A stretch of 64,000 nt of DNA from Caulobacter sp. GTDB taxonomy: Bacteria; Pseudomonadota; Alphaproteobacteria; Caulobacterales; Caulobacteraceae. The DNA is taken from the NCBI RefSeq assembly GCF_017744445.1, contig NZ_JAGIBH010000010.1:62001-126000 (forward strand), in the 5' to 3' direction. The position numbers and the translations under genes were made by a program. The notes under the pieces are model-generated. The model was not told where the DNA came from. It saw only the letters and a list, made by a program, of their open reading frames with translations, and searched no databases. Of the stretch, positions 39,096-48,397 are shown piece after piece (positions within the stretch are counted from its first letter, which is position 1; each line of letters opens with the position of its first letter).

Positions 39096-41536
39096 GCAGC
39101 CTGAAGCCCGGCCGCGACGTCACGGTCCAGGGCAAGGACGCCCAGGGCCGAACCGTCCTGGTCGCGGCCGGCGGTGACCCGCAGATGCTGTGGAGCCCCA
39201 CCCGCGCCGAGCGGGCGGGACTGAAAGCGGCCAAGTCCGTGCGCATCGACCTGAAGCTGGAGGCCGTCGAGGGCCAGTTGGTCGGTCCGGCCCTCTATGC
39301 CGACTGGGGCGACGGCTTTTCCGAGGACTCCTACACGCGGCTGAAGGCCGGTCCCGACGGCTGGTTCGCCTCGCTGCCGGCCCGCAGCTGGCAGCTGAAC
39401 GCCGTGCGCCTGGATCCGTCCGAGGGCGAATGCGCCTTCACGGTCAGTGACTTCAAGGTCACGCGCGTCGGCGATCTGGGCGCGGATCCGCGCGGTCTGC
39501 GCGGCGCGGTGATCCAGGCCCTGAAGCCGGCCCTGGGCCCGCTGGGCAAGCCCGTGGGCGCGGTGTGGCGACGCGGCCGGGCGATGCTGCAACGCTCGCG
39601 CGGGACCCGCGCGGTGGCGGGAGACGCCGGTCCGGTCCGTGCGACCTACCAGCACGCGATCGCGGTCTCGAAGAACCTGCGCAGCCCGCACTTCGCCGCC
39701 CCGATCGCCGCGCCGATCGTGCTGCCCGCCGACGCGCCCAGGGTGGTGGCCTTCTACCTGCCGCAGTTCCATCCGTTCCCGGAGAACGACCTGTGGTGGG
39801 GCAAGGGCTTTACCGAGTGGACCAACGTCTCCAAGGCCCAGCCGCAGTTCCTGAACCACTACCAGCCGCGCTTGCCGGCGGACCTAGGGTTCTACGACCT
39901 GCGCCAGCGCGAGGTGATCGCCCAGCAGATCGCGCTGGCCAAGGGCGCGGGCGTTTCGGCCTTCTGCTTCCACTACTATTGGTTCGCCGGAAAGCGGCTG
40001 CTGGAGCGGCCGATCGAGCTCGTCTTGGCCGACTCGACGCTGGATTTCCCGTTCGCCCTGTGCTGGGCCAACGAGAACTGGACGCGGCGCTGGGACGGCG
40101 ACGAGAGCGACGTCCTGATGGGCCAGGATCACTCGCCGGAAGACGATCGCGCCGTGTTCGAGGACATGGCCCGCTACATCCGCGATCCGCGCTACCTGAG
40201 GGTCGGCGGCAAGCCGGTGCTGGTGTTGTATCGCCCCGAAATCCTGCCGGAGCCCAAGGCCACCACCGACCGCTGGCGCGCGCAGGCGCGGGCGATGGGG
40301 CTGGGTGAGCTGCACCTGCTCTGCACCACGGCCTTCGGCTTCCAGGACTATGCCAGTCACGGCTTCGACGGGATCATCGACTTCCCGCCGCACGCCATCG
40401 TCGAGGGTGAGATCACCCGCTCGGTGACACCGCTGCATGCCAACTTCACCGGCAAGGTCTACGACTATCCCACCGTCGTGCGGCACAAGCTGGACGAGCT
40501 GGAGGGCGCGCCCGCCGCCTTCGTGCCGGGCGTCATGCCGGGCTGGGACAACCAGGCCCGCAAGCCGTGGGCCGGCCATGCCTTCCACAATGCCGATCCG
40601 GAAAGCTATCTGACGTGGCTGTCGGGGGCGCTCAAGCACGCCGAGGCCAAGCACCCGAACGGCCAGGGACTGGTCTTCGTCAACGCCTGGAACGAGTGGG
40701 GCGAGGGGGCTTACCTGGAGCCCGACCGCTGGTTCGGTCACGGCTATCTGCATGCCACTCGCACGGCCCTGGGGGCCTATGTGCCGCGCTTGACCGACGC
40801 CCATCCGCTGGTGGCGCAGGCGCAAGGCCAGTTCCAGAAGCGCGCCGACGCCGTGGTTCTGCTGCACCTCTTCTACCCGGAACTGATCGACTGGTTCGCG
40901 GAACGCCTGGCCGCGACGGCCGGCGGCCTGGACATGATGATCACCGTACCGGAGAGCTGGGACGAGGCCGACCTGGCCCGCGTCCGCGCCGCCTTCCCGG
41001 GCGCCCATCTGGCCATCGCCGAGAACCGGGGGCGCGACATTCGGCCGTTCGTCGAGACCCTGCGCCGCGCCCGCGCTCTGGGCTATTCGGTGTTCTGCAA
41101 GCTGCACTCCAAGCGTTCGCCGCACCGGGCCAAGGGCGACGAGTGGCGGGCCGAGCTGTTCGACGGCCTGCTGGGCGGGGAGGCGGCCAGCCTGGCCCTG
41201 CGCGCTTTTGCCCAGGATCCGAAGCTGGGCCTGCTGGCCTCGTCGGAGGCGCGCATGCGGATCGGCGACCCGGACGTCATGGCCAACAACGGCGAGGCCG
41301 TGAACCGCCTGTCGGCCCGCATGGGCCTGAAGCCGACGCCCGAAACGCCGTTCGCGGCCGGCTCGATGTTTTGGGGGCGGACGGAAGCTTTCGCGCCGCT
41401 GTCGGATCTGGCCGACGCCGAGATCGGCTTCGAGCCGGAGCTGGGTCGGGTCGACGGCACGACGGCCCATGCGATCGAGCGCCTGACCGCCGCGATCGTC
41501 GCCCGCGCCGGCTATCGCGCGAGCTTCGAACTGTGA
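39092..41536 (+). CDS. Large glycosyltransferase-like protein with WbsX and RgpF domains
   Basis: An 814-residue multidomain protein. Residues 1-130 form a beta-rich domain of unknown type. Residues about 210-575 match the WbsX family (VVAFYLPQFHPFPENDLWWGKGFTEW, CWANENWTRRWDG, NAWNEWGEGAYLEPD). Residues about 585-810 match RgpF (VVLLHLFYPELIDWF, ENRGRDIRPFVETL, KLHSKRSPH). Both are families of O-antigen or rhamnan assembly. It probably adds or polymerises sugars of the surface polysaccharide. Start and stop overlap the neighbouring genes. Confidence 0.88.
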   Translation: MSSLKPGRDVTVQGKDAQGRTVLVAAGGDPQMLWSPTRAERAGLKAAKSVRIDLKLEAVEGQLVGPALYADWGDGFSEDSYTRLKAGPDGWFASLPARSWQLNAVRLDPSEGECAFTVSDFKVTRVGDLGADPRGLRGAVIQALKPALGPLGKPVGAVWRRGRAMLQRSRGTRAVAGDAGPVRATYQHAIAVSKNLRSPHFAAPIAAPIVLPADAPRVVAFYLPQFHPFPENDLWWGKGFTEWTNVSKAQPQFLNHYQPRLPADLGFYDLRQREVIAQQIALAKGAGVSAFCFHYYWFAGKRLLERPIELVLADSTLDFPFALCWANENWTRRWDGDESDVLMGQDHSPEDDRAVFEDMARYIRDPRYLRVGGKPVLVLYRPEILPEPKATTDRWRAQARAMGLGELHLLCTTAFGFQDYASHGFDGIIDFPPHAIVEGEITRSVTPLHANFTGKVYDYPTVVRHKLDELEGAPAAFVPGVMPGWDNQARKPWAGHAFHNADPESYLTWLSGALKHAEAKHPNGQGLVFVNAWNEWGEGAYLEPDRWFGHGYLHATRTALGAYVPRLTDAHPLVAQAQGQFQKRADAVVLLHLFYPELIDWFAERLAATAGGLDMMITVPESWDEADLARVRAAFPGAHLAIAENRGRDIRPFVETLRRARALGYSVFCKLHSKRSPHRAKGDEWRAELFDGLLGGEAASLALRAFAQDPKLGLLASSEARMRIGDPDVMANNGEAVNRLSARMGLKPTPETPFAAGSMFWGRTEAFAPLSDLADAEIGFEPELGRVDGTTAHAIERLTAAIVARAGYRASFEL

Positions 41537-42570
41537 AACAGGTGATGAGCCTGGCCCGGCGAACGGCGCGCAGGCTGAAGACCCTGATCCCCAAGGCTCC
41601 GCTTCCTCGCCCGCCATCCGTGCCTCTGATGATCGTCGCGCAGACCGATCCCGTGGTGCGCGACGCTTGGCATGCGCCGGCCTTCGGGGCGGTGTTCGAC
41701 GACGAGGGGCGGGTGCTCGAACCCACGATCCGCTCCGCGCTGAGCTACACGCCGACCCTGGCGGCCCTGCCGAATGCCTGGCGCGAGGGCGAGACGACGC
41801 AGTTCGAGCTGCCCGGCGAGGCGATCCAGATCCCGCGCGCGACGGTGTTCATGAGCTGGGGCGGACTGCACAGCTATGCCAGCTTCCTGCTGGGCGACCT
41901 GCCGGCCCTGGTCGCGGCCGAGCAGGCGGGCGCGCTGGCCACCCACCCGCCGATCACACCGCCGCTGCTGCCCTGGCAGGCGCAGCTGCTGGACCTGACC
42001 CTGGGCGGGGCGATGAAGCCCGTGGTCGTCGAGGCGCCGATCGTCCGGCTGGGCGAGGCGATGTTCCCTGCGCCGGAGCCATCCCTGGGCGCGGCGCGCG
42101 AACATATCCTCGCCAGAGTGGCGGTCCCCGATGACCCCAGCGCCCCCAAACGCATCTATGTCAGCCGCCGGGGCGCCCTGAAGGGCGAGCTGCTCAACGA
42201 GGCCGAACTGGAAATGGCCCTGGAGGCGCGTGGCTTCCTGGTCGTGCGCCCCCAGGAGTGGTCTATCCGCGACCAGATCATCCTGTTCCACCGCGCCGAG
42301 CTCGTGGTCGGCGCGACCGGCGTGGCCATGGCCAATGTTCTCTTCTGTCGGCCGGGAACGAAGGTAGTCGAGATCCAGCCCGACAGCCTCACGGGAGACT
42401 GGGTGCGCGACCTCGCCCGGCGGATTGGCGCCCAGGCGCGGACCTTCGTGGCGCCCGCTATGCCCGATGAGACCGAGATCCTGATCGAAGGCCTGGCGCC
42501 CCCGGCCTCGGCGTTCACCTGGCGGTTGGACCTGGACGCGTTCCTGCCCTTCTTGGACGAGGTGCCCTAG
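41533..42570 (+). CDS. GT61-type (DUF563) glycosyltransferase, first copy
   Basis: A 345-residue protein. The C-terminal half has the GT61 features KRIYVSRRGALKGELLNEAELE, RAELVVGATGVAMANVLFCRPGTKVVEI. The GTG at 41533 overlaps the previous stop (GTGA); an ATG at 41545 is an alternative four codons in. It is probably cytoplasmic and works on the lipid-linked chain. The donor and acceptor sugars cannot be told. Confidence 0.82.
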   Translation: MKQVMSLARRTARRLKTLIPKAPLPRPPSVPLMIVAQTDPVVRDAWHAPAFGAVFDDEGRVLEPTIRSALSYTPTLAALPNAWREGETTQFELPGEAIQIPRATVFMSWGGLHSYASFLLGDLPALVAAEQAGALATHPPITPPLLPWQAQLLDLTLGGAMKPVVVEAPIVRLGEAMFPAPEPSLGAAREHILARVAVPDDPSAPKRIYVSRRGALKGELLNEAELEMALEARGFLVVRPQEWSIRDQIILFHRAELVVGATGVAMANVLFCRPGTKVVEIQPDSLTGDWVRDLARRIGAQARTFVAPAMPDETEILIEGLAPPASAFTWRLDLDAFLPFLDEVP

Positions 42571-43739
42571 TGGTCGCGTTCGTCGATATCTCCGGCGCCG
42601 AGCGGCTCTCGATGGGCAAGGCCCTGAACGGCGCCCAGCGGGTCGCGCGGGTCAAGCTGATGGGCTCCAGCGGGCCGATCGCGCCGCGCCCGATGTTGTG
42701 GCCGTGCGCCGGCGAGATGCTGAACGGCATGCACGACCTGCCCGACGTGGTCGCGCCGGAGATCGACCTCGTGGTCGTCCATCGCGCCGTGGCGGGCGGC
42801 TCGGGCGCGCAGCTGAAGCTGGACGAAGCCTATGTCCATGCCGATGAGGCCTATCCCAGCTACATCCGCTACCGCTACGCGCACGATATCGCCGCCGACG
42901 CCTGGCGTTTCGATGTCCCGGCCCGCAAGCGTTTGGACCGGGCGTTCGTGATCACCCACTACAACTACGTCTGGGGTCACTGGCTGACCGAGATGTATCC
43001 CAAGCTGTTCCTGATCCGGGCGTTGCTGGCGGCCGGCGTCGTCGCGCCGTTGCTGCTGCCGGTCACCGCGCCGGCCTATGTCAGCCGGATCGCCCAGGCG
43101 CTGGTTCCTAGCCTCGAGATCGTCACCTACTACCCGCGTGACGAGGCGGTGGAGATCGGGACCGTCCTGCTGCCGCACATGCTGAGCCAGGACTACTATT
43201 TCCATGATTTCCTGCGCTGGAGCCTGGAGCACGAGGCCCTGGCCTGGCCGCGCGGCGGAAAGCCGGACAAGGTCTTTGTCAGCCGGGCCGGGGTTGGCGC
43301 CACCTTCCGCGAGCTGACCAACGAGGCCGAGATCGAGGGCGTCGCCGAAGAACTGGGCCTGACCCTGGTGCGGCCGGAAGCCTTGCCGTGGAGCGAGCAG
43401 GCCAGGATCTTCTCCGGCGCCAGCGTGGTGGCCGGCGAGTTCGGCTCGGGCCTGCACAACGCCTTGCTGTCGCCAGCGGGCTGCCAGGTGGTGTCGCTGA
43501 ACTGGCTGGTCGACGTGCAGTCGCGGATCGCCAACTTCCGCCGTCAGGACGTCGGCTACATCCTGCCCGCCGACGGCCGCGCGCGCTTGCACGCCGAAGA
43601 GCAGCAGAGCCAGCCGTTCACGATCGACCCCGTTGAGTTCCGCGCCAAGCTGGCGATCGCCGTCGAGCGCGCCGAGGCGAAGGCCATGCTGGCCGGCTGG
43701 GAGGATGGTCCCGTGACCCTACCGGAGCTGACTCTATGA
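42570..43739 (+). CDS. GT61-type (DUF563) glycosyltransferase, second copy
   Basis: A 389-residue GT61 member with HYNYVWGHWLTEMYPKLFLI, KVFVSRAGVGATFRELTNEAEIE and VVAGEFGSGLHNALLSPAGCQVVSL. It shares the fold with the preceding gene but is clearly divergent. The GTG at 42570 shares one base with the previous TAG. The last bases overlap the next gene (ATGA). Confidence 0.85.
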   Translation: MVAFVDISGAERLSMGKALNGAQRVARVKLMGSSGPIAPRPMLWPCAGEMLNGMHDLPDVVAPEIDLVVVHRAVAGGSGAQLKLDEAYVHADEAYPSYIRYRYAHDIAADAWRFDVPARKRLDRAFVITHYNYVWGHWLTEMYPKLFLIRALLAAGVVAPLLLPVTAPAYVSRIAQALVPSLEIVTYYPRDEAVEIGTVLLPHMLSQDYYFHDFLRWSLEHEALAWPRGGKPDKVFVSRAGVGATFRELTNEAEIEGVAEELGLTLVRPEALPWSEQARIFSGASVVAGEFGSGLHNALLSPAGCQVVSLNWLVDVQSRIANFRRQDVGYILPADGRARLHAEEQQSQPFTIDPVEFRAKLAIAVERAEAKAMLAGWEDGPVTLPELTL

Positions 43740-44818
43740 AGGCGCTGGCTCTGACCGCCCTGCTGTTGGCGACCCCGGCGATCTCGGCCGAGCGGGCCTC
43801 GCTGCTCAAGGCCTGCCAGACGCCCAAGGGCATCGAATTCCAGGGCGGCGGCTATGGCGGGATCTCGGGCGTCGACCATGATCCGCGCACGGGCCTGTGG
43901 GCCTTCATCAGCGACGACAAGTCCGAGCACGGGCCGTCGCATGCGTTTCTGGGGCGTCTGGATGTGCGGCCGGGCAAGCCCTGTGGTCCGATCCTTGAGG
44001 CGATGATCCCGCTGCGCCGCGAGGACGGCTCGACCTTCCCCGACCGCAAGGCCGGGACCGAGGCCGCCGACGGCGAGTCCATCCGCTTCGATCCTCGGAA
44101 CTATGACCTGGTCTGGGCCACCGAGGGCGACTTCGACCACGGCTATCCGCCGTCGGTGCGGCGCATGAAGGCCGACGGGACGCCAGTCGACCGGCATGTG
44201 GTTCCCGAGGCCCTGACCTTCCACGGCGGCGGCCGGACCGGCGCGCGCAAGAACGCCACCACCGAAGGCATGAGCTGGTCCGGCGACGGACGATCCCTGT
44301 GGCTGTCGATGGAATGGCCGCTAGCCCAGGACGGTCCGATCCCCTCGGTCGCCGAGGGCGGCCTCACGCGCCTGACCAAGCTGGACCGTTCGGGCCAGGT
44401 GCTAGCCCAGTACGCCTATCGCATCGATCCGGTGCAAGTGGCTTCGCCGGTGGGCGTCGGCGACAACGGCATCAGCGAGATCCTAGCCCTGGACGCCCAT
44501 CGTCTGCTGGTGCTGGAGCGCTCGGGGATCAAGGGCGCGGACGGGCGCTACAGCTACCACGTCCGCCTGTATGTGGCCGACCTGGCCAAGGCTCAGGATG
44601 TCTCGAAGGTTCAGAGCCTGTCGGCGACGCTGGTGCGGGCCGCCGACAAGCGCCTGCTGCTGAACTTCGACAGCCTGGGCGTCCGGATCGACAATCTGGA
44701 AGCCATGGCGTGGGGCCCGCGCCTGGAAGACGGGGCCCGCACGCTGGTTCTGGCTTCGGACGACAATTACGACGCCAACCAGGTCAACCAGATCCTGGTC
44801 CTGCGGGTCGGGCCTTAG
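43736..44818 (+). CDS. Secreted phytase-esterase-like protein (PF13449 type)
   Basis: A 360-residue protein with a signal peptide (cleaved after ISA, residue 18). The beta-propeller-like repeats are typical of the esterase-like/phytase family: GISGVDHDPRTGLWAFISDDKS, ESIRFDPRNYDLVWATEGD, NLEAMAWGPRLEDGARTLVLASDDN. It is the last gene of the polysaccharide operon and might trim a phosphate or ester from the chain outside the inner membrane; this is inferred from context. It converges on the SDR gene with a 4-base overlap. Confidence 0.82.
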   Translation: MKALALTALLLATPAISAERASLLKACQTPKGIEFQGGGYGGISGVDHDPRTGLWAFISDDKSEHGPSHAFLGRLDVRPGKPCGPILEAMIPLRREDGSTFPDRKAGTEAADGESIRFDPRNYDLVWATEGDFDHGYPPSVRRMKADGTPVDRHVVPEALTFHGGGRTGARKNATTEGMSWSGDGRSLWLSMEWPLAQDGPIPSVAEGGLTRLTKLDRSGQVLAQYAYRIDPVQVASPVGVGDNGISEILALDAHRLLVLERSGIKGADGRYSYHVRLYVADLAKAQDVSKVQSLSATLVRAADKRLLLNFDSLGVRIDNLEAMAWGPRLEDGARTLVLASDDNYDANQVNQILVLRVGP

Positions 44819-45660
44819 GCGGCGACTTCCTCGGCCGGGAAGTCGGTCGAGACCGCGACCGCGCGCCAGTCCTCGAGTACCGCCAGGTGGGCGGTCGCTA
44901 CGGCTTCGGTCGCCGCGGCCGTGTCGCTGCCCAGGGGCAGGCGGACGGGCGGGTTGGGGGCGCTGACGAACTCGACCAGCACCTTGGCCAGGCGGTTGGG
45001 ATCGCCGGGCTGGTTGTGGCTGACCACGGCGGCGTGAGCGCGCATGGCGCCGGCCGTCTCGTTATAGTCGGCGATGCTGGCCGGGCTGATGCTCAGCGAG
45101 GTCGAGTCCAGGAAGTCGGTGCGGAAATAGCCCGGCTCGACGGCGGTGGCGAAGACGCCCAGCGGGGCCAGCTCTGCGGCCAGGGCCTCGGTCAGGCCCT
45201 CGACCGCGAACTTGGTCGAGCAGTAGACCCCGAAACCCGCGCCCGAACGGATGCCGCCCACCGACGACAGGTTCAGGATCCGGCCCGAGCGCTGGCGGCG
45301 CATGTGCGGCAGCACCGCGCGGGTCACGGCCAGCAGGCCGAAGACGTTGGTGCGGTACAGGGCTTCGATCTCGGCGCCCGTGGCTTCCTCGACCGCGCCC
45401 AGCAGGCCATAGCCGGCGTTGTTGATCAGCACGTCGATGCGGCCGAAGCGCTCGACGGCGGCCTTGGCGGCGGCGTGGGCTTGCGCCTCGTCGGTGACGT
45501 CCAGCGCCACGGCCAGGAGATTGGGATGCTGGCCCAGGCGCTGCGTGATCGAGGCGGGGTTGCGGGCGGTGGCGACGACGGCGTCGCCGGCGGCCAGGGC
45601 GTGTTGGGCGATCAGCGCGCCGAAGCCGCGCGAGGCGCCGGTGATGAACCAGGTGCGCAT
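44815..45660 (-). CDS. Short-chain dehydrogenase/reductase
   Basis: The 281-residue SDR has the cofactor motif TGASRGFG, NNAGYG, the serine of SSVGG and the catalytic YCSTK. The arginine after TAR suggests NADPH. The start at ATG 45660 has AAGGAACGAG upstream. It is divergent from a LysR regulator, the usual layout for a regulator and its target. The substrate is unknown. Confidence 0.9.
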   Translation of the reverse strand: MRTWFITGASRGFGALIAQHALAAGDAVVATARNPASITQRLGQHPNLLAVALDVTDEAQAHAAAKAAVERFGRIDVLINNAGYGLLGAVEEATGAEIEALYRTNVFGLLAVTRAVLPHMRRQRSGRILNLSSVGGIRSGAGFGVYCSTKFAVEGLTEALAAELAPLGVFATAVEPGYFRTDFLDSTSLSISPASIADYNETAGAMRAHAAVVSHNQPGDPNRLAKVLVEFVSAPNPPVRLPLGSDTAAATEAVATAHLAVLEDWRAVAVSTDFPAEEVAA

Positions 45661-45721
45661 GTCTCGTTCCTTCCGTTCGGCCGCGTCCGGGAGCGTCGCG
45701 GCGACGGAGGAACATCTAGAC

Positions 45722-45750
45722 CTCATGCTTAGATGAGATAATCATGGCAT
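45722..45750. promoter_or_regulatory. Operator-like palindromes between SDR and LysR genes
   Basis: CTCAT-N6-ATGAG (45722-45737) overlaps ATGA-N5-TCAT in the 121-base divergent intergenic region. Such interrupted palindromes are typical of LysR-type binding sites. Confidence 0.45.
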
Positions 45751-45781
45751 TTATCTACAAGTCAGTGAGTAAACCTCATCA

Positions 45782-46672
45782 ATGCGTCCCGTAGCACCTG
45801 CCGACCTGGCCAGCTTCCTGGCCATCGCCCGCCACAAGAGCTTTCGCCGCGCGGCGGATGAACTGGGCTGCACGCCGTCGGCGCTGAGCCATGCCCTGCG
45901 CAGCATCGAGGAGCGGCTGGACCTGCGCCTGGTCAACCGCACCACCCGCAGCGTCGCCCTGACCGAGGCCGGCGAGCAGCTGTTCGAGCTCGTGTCGCCG
46001 GCCTTCCGCGACATCGACGACGCCCTGGATGACCTCAACAACTTCCGTGGTCAGCCGATGGGCGCTTTGCGTTTCAACGCCGCGCGCGGGGCGGCCGAAA
46101 TGGTCCTGCTGCCGATGGTGACCCGCTTCCTGGCCCAGCAGCCCGGCGTGAAGGTCGAGATCATCGCTGACTCCGCCCTGGTCGACATGGTGGCCGAGGG
46201 CTGCGACGCCGGCATCCGTTTCGGCGAAACCATCGCCCAGGACATGGTCGCCGTGCCGATCGGCGGCCGCCAGCGCACCGCCATTGTCGCCTCACCGGCC
46301 TTCTTCGAGAAATACCCCAAGCCGACCACGCCCGAACAGCTGAAGGAAATCCCTTGCATCCGCTACCGCTTCGCCAGCGGCCGGTTCTACGCCTGGGAGT
46401 TCGAGCGGGGCGGGGTCGAGCTGAATATCGAGGTCGATGGCCCGCTGGCTCTCAACGACCAGCAGCTGACCATCCAGGCGGCCCTGGACGGCATCGGCGC
46501 GACCTTCGCTTTCGAGGAGCAGGTCACCGACCTGATCGCGGCCGGCAAGCTGGTGCGGGTGCTGGAGGACTGGTGCCCGTACTACGGCGGCTTCTATCTC
46601 TACTATCCCAGCCGTCGCCGCGCGCCCGCGCCGCTGCGGGCCTTCATCGACTTCATCCGCGAGGGCGGTTGA
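45782..46672 (+). CDS. LysR-family transcriptional regulator
   Basis: The 296-residue regulator has an N-terminal winged helix (DLASFLAIARHKSFRRAADELGCTPSALSHALRSIEERL) and a substrate-binding domain typical of the clade that controls adjacent oxidoreductases (GALRFNAARGAAEMVL, DAGIRFGETIAQDMVAVPI). It is divergent from the SDR gene, its likely target. Confidence 0.93.
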   Translation: MRPVAPADLASFLAIARHKSFRRAADELGCTPSALSHALRSIEERLDLRLVNRTTRSVALTEAGEQLFELVSPAFRDIDDALDDLNNFRGQPMGALRFNAARGAAEMVLLPMVTRFLAQQPGVKVEIIADSALVDMVAEGCDAGIRFGETIAQDMVAVPIGGRQRTAIVASPAFFEKYPKPTTPEQLKEIPCIRYRFASGRFYAWEFERGGVELNIEVDGPLALNDQQLTIQAALDGIGATFAFEEQVTDLIAAGKLVRVLEDWCPYYGGFYLYYPSRRRAPAPLRAFIDFIREGG

Positions 46673-46677
46673 GGCGG

Positions 46678-47034
46678 TTATTCCGGCTGGAACTTGTCGA
46701 CGGCCTTGCGCAGGGCGCCGGCATTGATCGGCTTGGCCAGCACCTCGATGCTCTCGAAGCCCTTGCGGGGCAGGTCGCCATAGCCGGTGGCGAACACGAA
46801 CGGCACGCCGCGTTCCCGCAGTTCCTCGGCGACTGGGAACACCATCTCGCCGCCGATATTGACGTCCAGCACCGCGCCGTCGGGCGCCGGCTGCCCGCTG
46901 CCCAGCCATTCCAGGGCGTCGCCCACCGCGCCGAACGAGCCGGCGATCTCGCAGCCCAGGTCGCCCAGCATGTCCTCGACCATCATGGCCACCAGGGCCT
47001 CGTCCTCGACGATCATCACCTTGCTGGGCTTCAT
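46678..47034 (-). CDS. Single-domain response regulator
   Basis: A 118-residue receiver (VMIVEDEALVAMMVEDML, phospho-acceptor in AVLDVNIGGE, and KP near the end in LAKPINAGAL). It lacks an output domain. Its ATG overlaps the stop of the HWE kinase gene, so the kinase is the evident partner. The FATGYGD stretch places it in the receiver group that commonly accompanies HWE kinases. The open frame upstream of 47034 overlaps the kinase and is not coding. Confidence 0.88.
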   Translation of the reverse strand: MKPSKVMIVEDEALVAMMVEDMLGDLGCEIAGSFGAVGDALEWLGSGQPAPDGAVLDVNIGGEMVFPVAEELRERGVPFVFATGYGDLPRKGFESIEVLAKPINAGALRKAVDKFQPE

Positions 47035-48176
47035 GCGGCGAGACTCATCCTTTGCGACAGCGGCGCGCGCAGGGTGTAGATCACGCCCTGCGTCGTGAAG
47101 TCGAGACTGGCCTTGCCGCCCAGGTCGCGGGCCAGGCCGCGCTCGATCATCTGGACGCCGAAACCCTTGTGCTCGGGCTTGCTGGTCACAGCCGGGCCGC
47201 CGACCTCGCGCCAGGTTAGGGTCAGCATCGGCGGCGTGGCGGTTTCCTCGACGCTCCAGCGGATCACGACCCGGCCTTCGGGCGTCGACAGGGCGCCGTG
47301 CTTGGCCGCGTTCACCGCCAGCTCGTGCAGGGTCATGTGCACCGACACCGAGGTCTCGGCGCTGAAGGTCAGGGCCGGGCCGATGATGTCGAAGCGTTCG
47401 GCCAGGTCGGGGCTGAAGGGGGCGAGCGCCTTGTCCAGGATCTCGTGCAGCTCGGCGCGGCCCCAGGCGCGGCGGGTCAGCAACTCGTGGGCTTGCGACA
47501 GGGCCAGGATGCGGTTCTCGAAGGTCTCGGCGAAGGCCTCCGGCGTCGGCGTCGAGCGCAGGGTCTGGCGCGAGATCGACTGGACGATGGCCAGGGTGTT
47601 CTTCACCCGGTGGTCCAGCTCCTGCAGCAGGAAGGTGCCGTGGTGGCGAGCGTCGACCAGGCTGTCGTGCAGCCGGCCGCTTTCCAGGGCCGAGGCCGTG
47701 GCGCGGGCAATCACCTGCAGCTTCTTGACGATCTCGGGGGCTGGGACGTGCTCGTGCGACCAATAGGCGCCGATGGCCGCCAACGGGTCTTCCATGCGCA
47801 CCGGCGTCATCACCAAGCTTTTGACGAAGGTCGGACGATAGGCGTCGTGCGGGATGCGATCGTCCAGATAGATGTCAGGGATGATCACGGTCTGGCGGTT
47901 CAGCATCGCCCAGCCCGAGATGCAGGCCGTCAGCGGGAAGCGCTTGCCCTTCCACAGAGGGCCGATGGCGTCCTCGTCGAAGTACCAGCACTTGTCATTG
48001 TCGCGCAGGACGAAGGCGACACCGTCGGCGCCGGAAACGCGGCGGGCCGCCTTGCGGACGACCTCGGCCACTTCGCTGATGGTGCGGGTCGCCGACAGGG
48101 CCTCAATCGTTTCGATGAGCGTCAGCAGGTCCGTTTCGGGCGTTGCGACGTCGTCTCTCGTGGCCAAATCCAGCAT
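47031..48176 (-). CDS. GAF-domain HWE-family sensor histidine kinase
   Basis: A soluble kinase of about 381 residues. A GAF domain (about residues 20-170, VRKAARRVSGADGVAFVLRD) is followed by an HWE/HisKA_2 kinase core with the phospho-histidine in ELDHRVKNTLAIVQSISRQT, then HELAVNAAKHGALS and a G-box GFGVQMIERGLARDLGG. The start is uncertain: ATG 48176 fits the domain boundary best, while ATG 48218 would add 14 unlikely residues. It is cotranscribed with the response regulator. The signal is unknown. Confidence 0.88.
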   Translation of the reverse strand: MLDLATRDDVATPETDLLTLIETIEALSATRTISEVAEVVRKAARRVSGADGVAFVLRDNDKCWYFDEDAIGPLWKGKRFPLTACISGWAMLNRQTVIIPDIYLDDRIPHDAYRPTFVKSLVMTPVRMEDPLAAIGAYWSHEHVPAPEIVKKLQVIARATASALESGRLHDSLVDARHHGTFLLQELDHRVKNTLAIVQSISRQTLRSTPTPEAFAETFENRILALSQAHELLTRRAWGRAELHEILDKALAPFSPDLAERFDIIGPALTFSAETSVSVHMTLHELAVNAAKHGALSTPEGRVVIRWSVEETATPPMLTLTWREVGGPAVTSKPEHKGFGVQMIERGLARDLGGKASLDFTTQGVIYTLRAPLSQRMSLAA

Positions 48177-48341
48177 GAATTGAAGATCGCACGGCGGTTG
48201 TGTTTGAAACCCTAACATGCAGACGGCGCCGGGCAAGCGGGGCCGCCAACAGCCTGTGTGATCGTTTGCACATGCGTCAGGGTTGAGTTTCGTTATGCCT
48301 GTCCGTCGGGTAGGCGACGAATATGGCGCGATCCATGCAAT

Positions 48342-48361
48342 AACGTTGATAGATCAACGTT
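48342..48361. promoter_or_regulatory. Perfect 20-bp palindrome in the leader of the HWE kinase operon
   Basis: AACGTTGAT-AG-ATCAACGTT lies between the dctA stop and the HWE kinase start. It has no T-run on either strand, so it looks like an operator more than a terminator. The remaining gap 48177-48397 shows nothing else convincing. Confidence 0.5.
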
Positions 48362-48397
48362 CTGGCGAGGTTTCGCGCATGCGCTCGCTGGCCGTGC

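Noticed and set aside
48342..48361. A quorum-sensing lux box.
   Set aside because: The 20-bp inverted repeat has the right length, but the sequence does not match known lux boxes and no LuxR or LuxI gene is near.
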